Below, one piece after another: positions 1 through 8,268 of a stretch of 64,000 nt of DNA. The notes under the pieces are model-generated. The model did no database searches and was not told the DNA's origin. It saw only the letters and a program-made list of their open reading frames with translations. The stretch lies in NCBI GenBank assembly GCA_018238155.1, contig JABCTZ010000006.1, positions 71,321 to 135,320 on the forward strand. Reading direction: 5' to 3'. The stretch's first letter is position 1. Every line of letters begins with the position of its first letter. The translations under genes and the position numbers were made by a program. This DNA comes from Candidatus Heimdallarchaeota archaeon (GTDB lineage: Archaea > Asgardarchaeota > Heimdallarchaeia > JABLTI01).

Positions 1-574
<574 letters not shown>

Positions 575-760
575 CTGAAATCGATTGGTCCTCAGGACCG
601 ATCTTTAGTCAATGGAGGGGAAATTAAAACCCCTTTCCAAGTTTGACTTAATAGTAGGCGTTTGTATAACCTCATGAAATCTTTTAACTGCAGAAATAAT
701 GGGTAGAAAAAAAGCGAGTTGTGTTAGTTAGGTTGTTTTTTTATTATTTTTTGATTATGA
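575..760 (+). other. 16S rRNA 3' trailer with two hairpins
   Basis: Immediately after the mature 16S end there is a 9-bp perfect hairpin (583-591 with 595-603, loop TCA), then a GGGG/CCCC hairpin (617-620 with 630-633). After them comes the first copy of the dispersed repeat, ending in a T-run at about 733-745 that could end the transcript. Such stems are expected to take part in pre-rRNA processing; that role is inferred. The same two hairpins recur, diverged but still paired, at 3860-3908. No gene is seen between 575 and 911. Confidence 0.7.
669..736 (+). repeat. Trailer-derived direct repeat, copy A (native 16S trailer)
   Basis: This copy begins CCTCATGAAATCTTTTA and ends TTGTGTTAGTTAGGTTG plus a T-run. 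It lies directly in the 16S trailer and is taken as the parental form of the eight-copy family in the first 10 kb. The middle part differs from the other copies, while the head and tail match well. Confidence 0.75.
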
Positions 761-911
761 AATAAGTGTTTAAGCGTCATTTTTCTTGTATAGTTTTCTT
801 CTCTGTAGAACCTTTACTTTTTTTCTTAGAAAATTTGACTATTAGAGCAACAATAGCTATTTCTAGAATAACCGGGATTCCATACAGAACAAAATAGAAA
901 ATAAATGGGCG

Positions 912-2498
912 TTACTGTTGTTTTTTTCGAACTATGAATATGATGATAGGTATGGCAATAATTGGTATGATAACTAAAAAGGCGAAATAGCCATAATTAC
1001 ATTTGGTAGGTTCAACAAAAATCGCAATAAAAGCATCAGTATGATCATCAAAGAAATTACGATAAGCATTCTGCGTAGTAGGGAAATCACTTGAAAAAGT
1101 TTCACCCATTACATAGCAGCTCCCATCACTTGCAACTACAACACTGTTAGCGCGATCAGTAGAATCCCCTCCTAGGTAAGTACTCCAGAGAAGTGAACCT
1201 GATGGAGAGAACTTTGTAATAAAAGCATCATAAATACCTCCTATAGTACTATTAGAAACCCCCTGTACTGGGAAATCACTCGAGGAAGTCTCACCAACGA
1301 CATAACAGCTGCCCTCACTGGAGACCGCAATATCGTAACCGCGATCCCCGTTATACCCTCCTAAGAACGTACTCCAGAGTAAGGATCCATCCTTTGCCAG
1401 TTTGACCACGAAAGCATCTCCATACCCGCCGTAGGTGTGATTATGAGCATTGTACATGGGAAAATCAGGTGACCCTGTGAATCCAGTAATATAGCAGCTG
1501 TCATCCCCTGCTACAGCAATACCAAGAGATTCATCCCAATAACTCCCACCAAAGAAGGTACTCCAGAGTAAAGAACCATTGGAAGAGAATTTGGTTATAA
1601 AAGCATCCCAATCACCAGCATAAGTGTCGTTAATTGCATTTTGTGTGGGAAAATCAATAGAAGAAGTAAATCCTGTGATATAACAGCTGTCATCACTTGC
1701 TACTGCAACACCATACCCCCATTCTCCACCATACTCCCCGCCCAAATAAGTACTCCAGAGGAGAGCGCCATCAGGGTCGAATTTGGATACAAAGACATCA
1801 TAACCGCCATTAAAAGTGCTATCGAATGCCTTTTCAGTGGGAAAGTTCGTGGAGGACGTCAATCCAGTAACGTAGCAACTACCATCACTTGTTGTTGCAA
1901 CACTACACCCCATATCCCAGTTATTTCCTCCTAGGTAGGTACTCCATAACAGCGTACCATTCGTAGCAAATTTACTAAGAAAGGCATCGGTAGCAACATC
2001 AATCCCACTTCCATAGGTAGCATTGTAAGCATTCTTTGTAGGAAAGTTTGAAGACCAGGTTGTCCCCGTGACGTAGCAGCTGCCATCACTCGCCACAGCT
2101 ATATCATAACCATAATCTAAATCACTCCCACCAAGATAGGTACTCCAGCATAGAGTGCCATTTGCAACAAATTTGGACACAAAAGCATCTCTACCACTAT
2201 ATGTATAATTGAATGCATGAAGCGTTGGGAAATCTCCTGAGGAGGTTCTTCCTGTGAGATAATAGCTGCCATCCCCTGCCACAGCAATGCCTAAGCCAAT
2301 TTCTGTTCCACCCATGCCACCAAAAAAAGTACAATACTCAAGAGTAGGCATAGCAGTCTTCTGGACTCCAAATTGAGTCTGAGGAAGTATTTGTCCACTG
2401 CCAAAATTCAGAGGAAAGGGGGAACAAAGTATTAGAATTACAAAAAGAACGCCACAAGTCCCTCTCTTGCTTCGATTGGAAAATATCGTTTGACCCAT
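912..2498 (-). CDS. SBBP-repeat beta-propeller surface protein, membrane-anchored
   Basis: The 528-residue protein has an N-terminal signal peptide (hydrophobic stretch near residues 17-33) and seven to eight copies of a ~62-residue repeat. Each repeat reads roughly LLWSTYLGG...G.DIAVASDGSCYVTG.T.S.DFPT, the SBBP (seven-bladed beta-propeller) signature. A C-terminal hydrophobic segment followed by RKKQQ anchors it with the propeller outside the cell. A conserved Cys in every repeat (GSCYV) is notable. The function is unknown; in archaea such proteins are usually surface or adhesion proteins (family knowledge). It lies between repeat copies A and B with the peptidase gene upstream on the same strand, separated by a terminator-like hairpin. 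Confidence 0.85.
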   Translation of the reverse strand: MGQTIFSNRSKRGTCGVLFVILILCSPFPLNFGSGQILPQTQFGVQKTAMPTLEYCTFFGGMGGTEIGLGIAVAGDGSYYLTGRTSSGDFPTLHAFNYTYSGRDAFVSKFVANGTLCWSTYLGGSDLDYGYDIAVASDGSCYVTGTTWSSNFPTKNAYNATYGSGIDVATDAFLSKFATNGTLLWSTYLGGNNWDMGCSVATTSDGSCYVTGLTSSTNFPTEKAFDSTFNGGYDVFVSKFDPDGALLWSTYLGGEYGGEWGYGVAVASDDSCYITGFTSSIDFPTQNAINDTYAGDWDAFITKFSSNGSLLWSTFFGGSYWDESLGIAVAGDDSCYITGFTGSPDFPMYNAHNHTYGGYGDAFVVKLAKDGSLLWSTFLGGYNGDRGYDIAVSSEGSCYVVGETSSSDFPVQGVSNSTIGGIYDAFITKFSPSGSLLWSTYLGGDSTDRANSVVVASDGSCYVMGETFSSDFPTTQNAYRNFFDDHTDAFIAIFVEPTKCNYGYFAFLVIIPIIAIPIIIFIVRKKQQ

Positions 2499-2660
2499 GA
2501 TAATAACCTATTGCCTTTCTTTTAAGTATTTTATTCTTATAAGATTTATCTTGATTGAGGTTTCCTTAAATCTTTTAGTTTTGCACTTTCTTTACAATAT
2601 AACCTCAAATAAAAGAAGAAACAATGAAATAAATAATGCTGTTATTTTTAAAAAAAAGAT

Positions 2661-2681
2661 AATCCTAGCAAAGCTAGGATT
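2661..2681 (-). terminator. Terminator-like hairpin after the caspase-like gene
   Basis: AATCCTAGC and GCTAGGATT form a perfect 9-bp stem with an AAA loop. On the minus strand the stem is followed by a run of eight T. It lies 16 bp past the stop of the peptidase gene at 2697, so it probably separates that gene from the SBBP gene downstream. Confidence 0.6.
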
Positions 2682-2696
2682 TAGTGGTAATAGTTT

Positions 2697-3695
2697 CTAG
2701 GAACCAAACCATACATAACTTGAACAGTCACTTATTTGAGCATATTGAGCATCACCAACTGGGGATTGACAGCAACTGTAAGCAATAGAGAAACCTTCGG
2801 TACCTGTAGCATCCAAATTTAATTGTGCAAAGAAGTAATGTGAAAACCTTCCTTCATAAGGTAATGGTTGGAAAAGATAAGAAAAAGCAGGTTTGTCTTC
2901 ACGACTGCAGGATATAGCAAGATAAGGTGAAGCTGCAAAATCGTCCACCCAGTAACCTGAATAACATGATTCCACAACAATACATTTACGGGGAGCCTCT
3001 AATGCATCCATATAGTCTCGAAAATCATCTGAAGAGATTGTGGTTCCATCTTCTTTAAATTTTGTATGGGAGTGTTCATTATATGTACTTCCATGACCAA
3101 AGATATAAACAAATACGGTGTCTTGATCATGTTCGTATGCATCTATAGTATTCATTGCACTTTGAACAGCTGCAACATTTGCGCAGTCTTCGTATTTATA
3201 GAATTTCGTATATCCATGTTCTTCTTCTAGAATATCAATATAATCGTCAATATCTTGTTCCCGTCCTGCATCACTTGCCCAGAAGAAGACACCTATCTTT
3301 TCTGTTATTCCGACAAGTTCAAAATCATTTGTTCCTCCACCATAGACCGTTTCCATACCAGAATTGAAACGAGTTTTGGTTGCAGTCAAATAATAAGGTG
3401 CATTACCATTCAATGTGACACTAAATCCATAATCACCTGAACTGTCTGTTGTATCTATTCCTAGTATATTGAAATAGCAGTCAGCGAGCATTATTGTAGC
3501 ACTACTTAATGGATTATCAGAACAATCTTCTACTGTTCCCTCAAAGGTTGATACACCTTGTACACTCATTATTCTCATTGTTGAAAAAAGGAGAATGATG
3601 ATAGCTAAGAAACTTATTTTTTTTTCAAATATTTCATTATTAAATCTCCAATTCAAAAGTGTTGAAAGAAAATTCTTTAACAGAGCTATTACCAA
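2697..3695 (-). CDS. Secreted caspase/legumain-like (clan CD) cysteine peptidase
   Basis: The 332-residue protein has an N-terminal hydrophobic segment (about residues 28-45) that looks like a signal or anchor. A carboxypeptidase-regulatory-like beta domain follows (about 50-125, beginning FEGTVEDCSDNPLSSA), then a caspase-fold region from about 130. The expected clan CD pair is visible: His in VYIFGHGS and Cys in IVVESCYSGYW, each after a hydrophobic beta strand, as in C13/C14-type peptidases. The longest frame starts at TTG 3695; a nearer start cannot be excluded. The substrate is unknown. Its place beside the SBBP protein, inside the repeat-bounded block, suggests joint transfer or joint surface function (inference). 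Confidence 0.75.
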   Translation of the reverse strand: MVIALLKNFLSTLLNWRFNNEIFEKKISFLAIIILLFSTMRIMSVQGVSTFEGTVEDCSDNPLSSATIMLADCYFNILGIDTTDSSGDYGFSVTLNGNAPYYLTATKTRFNSGMETVYGGGTNDFELVGITEKIGVFFWASDAGREQDIDDYIDILEEEHGYTKFYKYEDCANVAAVQSAMNTIDAYEHDQDTVFVYIFGHGSTYNEHSHTKFKEDGTTISSDDFRDYMDALEAPRKCIVVESCYSGYWVDDFAASPYLAISCSREDKPAFSYLFQPLPYEGRFSHYFFAQLNLDATGTEGFSIAYSCCQSPVGDAQYAQISDCSSYVWFGS

Positions 3696-4032
3696 TGGTG
3701 TGTAATAAAGTTACCTACATAGTATACGTTATCTTTTCTCTTTGTGAAATTTCCAGTAAGAATTCAAAAGCTTAAAGAATTGTGAGAAAAGGAATTTTTC
3801 ACTCAAATTAAAACATTGATTTACTACTAACCTGCGGCTGGATCACCTCCTCTGAAATCGATTGGCCCTCAAGGCTAATCTCTGGTCCATGGAGGGAAAT
3901 TTAACCCCTTTACATGTTTGACCTTAATTGTAGGGTTTGTTCAACCTCATGAAATCTTTTGTCATGCAAGAAAAAATATTTTTGTGCGAATCTTTATAGT
4001 TTATATCTAGCTCTTATATAATAGGTGAATAT
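3696..4032. other. Intergenic region holding 16S 3'-end duplicate and promoter
   Basis: This stretch has no gene. It holds the partial 16S duplicate and repeat copy B (3829-4005). A TATA-like AT-rich stretch (ATATAATAG, about 4015-4023) lies just before the antitoxin gene at 4033. Confidence 0.6.
3829..4005 (+). repeat. Partial duplicate of 16S 3' end plus trailer; repeat copy B
   Basis: From 3829 the sequence is identical to the last 26 nt of the 16S gene (from AACCTGCGG through the anti-Shine-Dalgarno CACCTCCT) and to the next ~11 nt. It then continues as a diverged copy of the trailer. Both trailer hairpins are kept (3860-3867 with 3873-3880; GGG at 3894-3896 with CCC at 3905-3907). In the first stem one T-A pair of the native copy is replaced by C-G, a compensated double change. 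The copy ends in the CCTCATGAAATCTTTT motif (from about 3944) and a weak tail. No 16S sequence precedes it. Confidence 0.9.
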
Positions 4033-4227
4033 ATGAATTCAATTAACTTGAAAGTAGATGAACCAATAGTTATCCTTTCTTTGGCTGATTATGAAGCTTT
4101 AATAGAATCACTTGAAATTTTAACTGAAGATTCCAAGATATTAGAAGAGATTACAAAAGCAAGAAAGGAGATTGTTACTGGTCAAGGCGTGCCTCTCAAG
4201 GAATTTCTCAAGGAATTGAAGTCATGA
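4033..4227 (+). CDS. Antitoxin of a type II pair, Phd/YefM-like
   Basis: The 64-residue acidic protein has an N-terminal beta/helix part (residues 1-25, with IVILSLADYEALIES) typical of Phd/YefM-like antitoxins, and a charged helical tail that would cap a RelE-type toxin. The start is ATG 4033. Its stop overlaps the toxin start in an ATGA arrangement, the usual translational coupling of such pairs. It lies between repeat copies B and C. The partner toxin frame is interrupted, so this antitoxin may be an orphan. Family assignment rests on length, pattern and partner. Confidence 0.75.
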   Translation: MNSINLKVDEPIVILSLADYEALIESLEILTEDSKILEEITKARKEIVTGQGVPLKEFLKELKS

Positions 4228-4481
4228 TCTATGATATAATATTGGCACCTCAACCACAAAAATTTCTTAAAAACATGAAAAATAAATGAATATTTCTTCA
4301 AATTGAAGTTGCTTTCACAAGTATATCTTTAGATCCTAAAAAAGGCAAACAATTAGTAGGTGCTCTAAAGGGATTGTGGAGTTGGCGTGTAAGTTCTTAT
4401 CGAATTTTATATGAAATTCAAGAGCAGAAAGTAATTGTATATGTACTTCGTATTTCACATCGGAAAAAAGTCTATGAGTAA
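4224..4481 (+). pseudogene. RelE/ParE-like toxin interrupted by an in-frame TGA
   Basis: The frame starts at ATG 4224, overlapping the antitoxin stop, and would encode about 85 residues. A TGA at 4287-4289 (codon 22) breaks it. The downstream part is clearly RelE/ParE-like: LDPKKGKQLVGALKGLWSWR, then VSSYRILYEIQ and VLRISHRKKVYE, including the C-terminal Arg, His and Tyr typical of the fold. A CGA-to-TGA change would explain the break. It is either a dead toxin or a read error; the rest of the frame is intact, so the loss is recent. Confidence 0.8.
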
Positions 4482-4530
4482 TTTTTAGTCTGAATTTTCA
4501 TATCTTTGTGTAGGTTATTGTACTCTTTGA

Positions 4531-4585
4531 TTATCTTTTACCATTCAAGGAGCGAAATTTTATTGTGCGAGTTAGGTTCGTTGTT
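4531..4585 (+). repeat. Trailer-derived direct repeat, copy C
   Basis: It reads ATCTTTTACCATTCAAGGAGCG, split by short AT bases from TTATTGTGCGAGTTAGGTTCG. It separates the Phd/RelE block from the first DUF433/DUF5615 block. Same orientation as all other copies. Confidence 0.8.
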
Positions 4586-4706
4586 TTTAGATAAAGTTTT
4601 AACCTTTTTTTAAGAAGTTTTTACTTTGCACGTGAGTTGATTTCTTATAAGTTGAAAGGTATTATTTAATAGTTTAACTTCTATATAGTATAAAAGAGGA
4701 ATTCGT

Positions 4707-4958
4707 ATGAGTAAATTTGAACGAATTGTCCGTGATCCTGAGATTTGTGGAGGACAACCAACCATAAAAGGCACTCGAGTTCTAGTTCTCGATATTCTTG
4801 ATTGGGTTAAAGAAGGACTATCTTTCGATGAAATTTTGGAGAGCTTCCCCAGTATTACTCGAGAGGATATCCAAGAAATAATTGCATATGCAAAGGATAT
4901 GATTGCAGGTGAGGTTGTCATTTATGGTTCTAAGAAAAGCGAAGTTTCTATTGGATGA
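4707..4958 (+). CDS. DUF433 antitoxin-like protein
   Basis: The 83-residue protein shows the DUF433 pattern: FERIVRDPEICGGQPTIKGT near the N-terminus, then a helix-turn-helix-like segment (SFDEILESFPSITREDIQEI). The start is ATG 4707 with an AGAGGA site seven bases upstream. DUF433 proteins are the usual partners of DUF5615 PIN-like proteins and are regarded as antitoxins (family knowledge). It overlaps the DUF5615 gene by 35 bp, so the two are probably translated together. A second pair of the same type lies in mirror orientation at 5363-5983. Confidence 0.88.
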   Translation: MSKFERIVRDPEICGGQPTIKGTRVLVLDILDWVKEGLSFDEILESFPSITREDIQEIIAYAKDMIAGEVVIYGSKKSEVSIG

Positions 4959-5283
4959 GAACATTCCTATAAAGCTTGAACAATTATTCACTTCTCTTGA
5001 GTTATCTTGTGTTTCAATTCGGGATGTGAAGTGGTTTGGCATTAAAAATAGAAAATTATCTGAAAGAGTCAAAAAGAGCTCCTATATTCTAATTACTCGT
5101 GATAAAGATTTCACGTTTCTCTGGAACAAATATGAAGTCCAAGTTATTTATTTAGCTATTGACCCTCCACTTCTATCTTCTTTTCTTCAACCTCTTCAGA
5201 ATTTACTTCTAAATTGGCACTATAACCTAGACAAACCTTTTCTTATAATTTTGACTAAGGATACAATTCGTTTAAGACAATGA
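4924..5283 (+). CDS. DUF5615 PIN-like toxin
   Basis: The ~119-residue protein begins MVLRKAKFLLDENIP, with the LLDENIP motif that marks DUF5615 PIN-like proteins. An acidic site appears again in LITRDKDF (residues ~62-69), giving the Asp cluster expected of a metal-dependent RNase. The start at ATG 4924 is preferred over upstream in-frame starts because it places the motif at the usual distance. It overlaps the DUF433 gene. The active-site acids look intact. Nuclease activity is inferred from the family. Confidence 0.85.
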   Translation: MVLRKAKFLLDENIPIKLEQLFTSLELSCVSIRDVKWFGIKNRKLSERVKKSSYILITRDKDFTFLWNKYEVQVIYLAIDPPLLSSFLQPLQNLLLNWHYNLDKPFLIILTKDTIRLRQ

Positions 5284-5297
5284 TTTGTATTAACACT

Positions 5298-5353
5298 CTG
5301 AAATCTTTTACCAAGTAAGGAGCAAAAAAAGTATTATTGTGCGAGTTCGGTTA
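5298..5353 (+). repeat. Trailer-derived direct repeat, copy D
   Basis: It reads CTGAAATCTTTTACCAAGTA, then AGGAGC, an A-run and TATTGTGCGAGTTCGGTTAG. It lies between two convergent DUF433/DUF5615 modules. Confidence 0.85.
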
Positions 5354-5362
5354 GATAATCAT

Positions 5363-5728
5363 TTAATCTTTAGGTCTTATTCGAATTGCTTTGGTTGTAA
5401 TAATAACTAATTTGCCTTGATATCTAGGTTCTTTTAAGTCTCTAAGCATAAGGCTTCTATGCAATAGTTGATTTGTTGCTTCAGGATGTGGTGATAGCAC
5501 TTGCAGAATAATTGTTAATGGAGGTTTTTCTTTCGTGTTATGATATATTTCTCCGAATCTTCTATCATGTGTAATCAACGGAGTAGAATTTTCTGTTGCA
5601 TAATCATATATTTCCTCATCAGTTATACTTGATTTCAAAATCTCATCAATTTCTAATACTATGAATTTATTTTTTCTCAAAATTTTCTTCGTTGATTCTG
5701 ATAAGCATTCATCAACAATTACTCTCAT
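5363..5728 (-). CDS. DUF5615 PIN-like toxin (mirror pair)
   Basis: The 121-residue protein begins MRVIVDECLSES, the VDE/C form of the DUF5615 N-terminal motif. It carries LITHDRRFGEIYH near residues 50-62, which supplies the second acidic site. The start is ATG 5728, with a GAGAGGGG site just upstream, 15 bp after the DUF433 gene's stop. It is convergent with the other DUF5615 gene across repeat D. The two proteins differ in most positions, so this is not a recent duplication. Confidence 0.85.
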   Translation of the reverse strand: MRVIVDECLSESTKKILRKNKFIVLEIDEILKSSITDEEIYDYATENSTPLITHDRRFGEIYHNTKEKPPLTIILQVLSPHPEATNQLLHRSLMLRDLKEPRYQGKLVIITTKAIRIRPKD

Positions 5729-5743
5729 TGCCCCTCTCCTCTC

Positions 5744-5983
5744 TTACTCTACTATTGGGATAATTTCATCTTCTGGGTGATTAATGAGGTGAATTGAATA
5801 TTCAAGTGTTGCTCGTATATCCTCTTCTGTTAATTTTGGATATTCTTTGATTATCTGCTCAAAAGACGCTCCGTCTTTTAGCATCTGTAAGATAATGTAA
5901 ATTGGTATTCTAGTATTTCTAATGACAGGTTTGCCACCTAGAATCTTGGGGTTTACTTCTATACGATTTATTATTGGATTCAT
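5744..5983 (-). CDS. DUF433 antitoxin-like protein (mirror pair)
   Basis: The 79-residue protein carries the family pattern INRIEVNPKILGGKPVIRNT, followed by IPIYIILQMLKDGASFEQI and a C-terminal acidic tail. It starts at ATG 5983 and is followed 15 bp later by its DUF5615 partner. The order antitoxin-toxin is the same as in the plus-strand pair. It lies between repeat copies D and E. Confidence 0.9.
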   Translation of the reverse strand: MNPIINRIEVNPKILGGKPVIRNTRIPIYIILQMLKDGASFEQIIKEYPKLTEEDIRATLEYSIHLINHPEDEIIPIVE

Positions 5984-6078
5984 TTCTTCTCACAATTATA
6001 TTTATCTGGCTGACTAATAAAGTTTTTTTGGATTTCTAACAAATTTTTCCATAATAGGAATTTGTTTACACAAAACAT

Positions 6079-6134
6079 CTTGAAATCTTTTACCAAGCAA
6101 GAAGTGAAAAATAGTTTTGTACGAGTTAGGTTGT
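6079..6134 (+). repeat. Trailer-derived direct repeat, copy E
   Basis: It reads CTTGAAATCTTTTACCAAGC, AAGAAGTGAAAAATAG and TTTTGTACGAGTTAGGTTG. It separates the mirror DUF433/DUF5615 block from the HicAB block. Confidence 0.85.
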
Positions 6135-6272
6135 TCTACTTTTATTTGACTCTAATTTTTTTGATTTAGATTTTAAAAAGAATGAAACAAGAAATAAGAA
6201 TTTCAAAATATCTTAAGATAGTGGATTTTACATTAAAAAAACCGTTTTGGTAACTAATTTTCTGTATTGTTT

Positions 6273-6515
6273 TTACTGAAGCATTTCGATGAGTTTATCT
6301 TTCGAGATATTGTTCCAAATTGCTACCTTCGTTAAAATATCGTTTAGAGTTCCTTTTGCAATCTCTTTATGTGTAACAATAGTAATATGATGTTCTCCTG
6401 CTTCCCCTTTCTTTGTTAGTCTTATATGACTTCCTTTTTGTCTTACTACCCGATAATCTAGTTTATTCAGTAGCTTTAGTAGTTTCTTTCCACTAACTAC
6501 TGGAAGCTTTGGCAA
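6273..6515 (-). CDS. hicA: HicA mRNA interferase toxin
   Basis: The ~80-residue protein has the double-stranded-RNA-binding-like HicA fold pattern: KLPVVSGKKLLKLLNKLDY, then VVRQKGSHIRL with the catalytic His, then HITIVTHKEIAKGTLNDIL. A GAGGTG site six to seven bases before TTG 6515 decides this start over the TTG five codons upstream. It overlaps the HicB gene by 23 bp. HicA cleaves mRNA when free of HicB (family knowledge). No key residue is missing, so the toxin should be active. Confidence 0.92.
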   Translation of the reverse strand: MPKLPVVSGKKLLKLLNKLDYRVVRQKGSHIRLTKKGEAGEHHITIVTHKEIAKGTLNDILTKVAIWNNISKDKLIEMLQ

Positions 6516-6720
6516 TTGCTTGCACCTCAAATTCAGACAAAGTTAAAATTCTTATCGTTTCTGTTTGCAATTCTTCCTCAAAGTGCACCTCAACGGCTTC
6601 TTCAATATTCTTTCGTAATTCATCTAAGGTTTTCCCTTGAGTAAAAATATCTGCATCCATTCCTCTTGCACACCAATTTCCCTCTTCATCTTGATATATT
6701 TCTAATTTTATTAGACGCAT
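6493..6720 (-). CDS. hicB: HicB antitoxin
   Basis: The ~75-residue protein shows the HicB partial RNase H-like fold: LEIYQDEEGNWCARGMDADI, then FTQGKTLDELRKNIEEAVE. An AGGTGA site directly before ATG 6720 favours this start over the GTG three codons upstream. It lacks the extra DNA-binding domain found in longer HicB proteins. The order hicB-hicA is used in many such pairs. It lies between repeat copies E and F. Confidence 0.9.
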   Translation of the reverse strand: MRLIKLEIYQDEEGNWCARGMDADIFTQGKTLDELRKNIEEAVEVHFEEELQTETIRILTLSEFEVQAIAKASSS

Positions 6721-6794
6721 TAATTTCACCTAATTATATCTTCTTTTTCTTTAATTATAAACTCATTTATTATTGATTATATTTAAAACTCATT

Positions 6795-6891
6795 CTCTTT
6801 TCATGTTCGATCTAAAAGTAGGATTTGTTTAACCTCATGAAATCTTTTACCAAGCAAGGAGCGAATAAATTATTGTGCTAGTTAGGTCAGT
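6795..6891 (+). repeat. Trailer-derived direct repeat, copy F (long form)
   Basis: This is the best-preserved long copy outside the rRNA trailer. It includes TTCATGTTCGATCTAAAAGT, then AGGATTTGTTTAACCTCATG, AAATCTTTTACCAAGCAAGG and TTGTGCTAGTTAGGTCAG. The first part matches the native trailer (CCAAGTTTGACTTAATAGTA), which ties the short copies to the 16S trailer. Confidence 0.88.
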
Positions 6892-6935
6892 TGTTATTAT
6901 TTTTACTATTTTTCGTTTATCTTAATTGTAAATGG

Positions 6936-8171
6936 TCACTCAGATTTTTTCAGTTGTTTTTTTGTTCTTATCCTAATAGCAGCAATTACTTTTAGGACAA
7001 TAACAATTAGAATGATAGAAATAACCGCTATTACTGATACAATTGTAATTATCATTTTAGTTTCAAAGGTTAGAGGAATTACCATTGGAAATAATCTTTT
7101 AATTCTCTCAGGATTTGTAACATCATAGATAAAAAGGAACCAAGAATAATAAAAAGTCGTAGCAATCCAATCTTCCGTAATTATTATACAAATGTTGTTT
7201 ATCATGACTATTTTTTTATACTCTAACTTCAAACGGTCTTCCATTGAATGTTTATCGAGTTCAATAATATGTTCAAGATTTGTTTTATCTAATGTTAGTA
7301 TTTCCCTTTCAGTTACTAGATAAACAATATTTTCAGATACATGAGCTGATTTTGCATTTTCTAATGTATAATTAGCTATACAATTCAATCTATTATCATT
7401 TAGTATTTCATAAATCTTCAATCCCATATTATCGCAAGCATTTAGCTGATCATCCGACAATGAAATGCTGTTTAGATTGTCGAATTCATATTCAACTACA
7501 AAATCTAATTGAAGAGCACTATTTACTTCATAGATAGCTAAATTTTGCTCTCCGGTTATTACGAAAACTCTTTCCTCATCCATTATTACATCATTAAAGG
7601 AAAAGTTTCTCGTTGTATTACCAATTAAGTTCCAGTTGTTAAAATCTGTTAAATCATATGTGAGCATTAATTTACTTCCATAATCGTTAGAACCAAAAAT
7701 GAATAATTCATCATTGATTATAATCAATTTTAGTATTTCCAAATCTATTGTTGTAAGTATATTCACCAATGTAGCGTTTATTTCACAATTAACTATCCCA
7801 ATGAAATTATCATAGTGTCTTGCACTGAATAATATCTTATCATTGTATCTTGTTATATACCGTGCTAAACTGAGATTTGCATTTTTTTCTTGATAGATTA
7901 CTTGCGCTTTCGCTGGTCTACTTATATCGATTATCTGAAAACCTGCTGAGCTTGTTGAATAGATTAAATCTTCATATACTACAAAATCAAAACTACAATG
8001 CATCACTGTATTGATCGTATAAAATTTGTCGATACAGACTTTCTTATTGATTGATGTATTTCCACTAATATATTGTGGATTTTTGATGTTATTATAGTCT
8101 ATGGACGTTCCAATGATAACTGTAATGATCATTGAAATTCGTACTAATTTAAAAAAATCGTTTCCTCTCAT
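6936..8171 (-). CDS. Membrane-anchored LVIVD-type repeat protein
   Basis: About 410 residues from ATG 8171, which gives a signal peptide directly at the N-terminus (hydrophobic segment VRISMIITVIIG). A TTG at 8216 would add 15 charged residues. The body has repeats ending in YDLTDFNNW, IIDISRPAKAQVI and IYDVTNPERIK, the LVIVD-like pattern of beta-propellers. A C-terminal transmembrane segment (MIITIVSVIAVISIILIVIV) is followed by a basic tail. It is paralogous to the broken gene at 8269-9584 with similar upstream sequence. Function unknown; probably extracellular. Confidence 0.75.
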   Translation of the reverse strand: MRGNDFFKLVRISMIITVIIGTSIDYNNIKNPQYISGNTSINKKVCIDKFYTINTVMHCSFDFVVYEDLIYSTSSAGFQIIDISRPAKAQVIYQEKNANLSLARYITRYNDKILFSARHYDNFIGIVNCEINATLVNILTTIDLEILKLIIINDELFIFGSNDYGSKLMLTYDLTDFNNWNLIGNTTRNFSFNDVIMDEERVFVITGEQNLAIYEVNSALQLDFVVEYEFDNLNSISLSDDQLNACDNMGLKIYEILNDNRLNCIANYTLENAKSAHVSENIVYLVTEREILTLDKTNLEHIIELDKHSMEDRLKLEYKKIVMINNICIIITEDWIATTFYYSWFLFIYDVTNPERIKRLFPMVIPLTFETKMIITIVSVIAVISIILIVIVLKVIAAIRIRTKKQLKKSE

Positions 8172-8223
8172 AATGCATCCCGCTTTTCCATTCTCTTGTA
8201 TTTCTTTCCTTTTCAAATTGATA

Positions 8224-8262
8224 AAATTTTTTGTAATGAGCGTGTGCGAGTTAGATTAGTTC
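8224..8262 (+). repeat. Trailer-derived direct repeat, copy G (tail only)
   Basis: AAAATTTTTTGTAATGAGCG is followed by TGTGCGAGTTAGATTAG. Only the tail half matches the family. It lies between the start of one LVIVD-like gene and the end of the next. Confidence 0.65.
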
Positions 8263-8268
8263 ATTTTT

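Noticed and set aside
4224-4481. TGA read as an amino acid (code change or selenocysteine)
   Set aside because: Conserved genes in the window end naturally at TGA, and the interrupted positions show no Cys/Sec-like context; nonsense mutation or read error is simpler.
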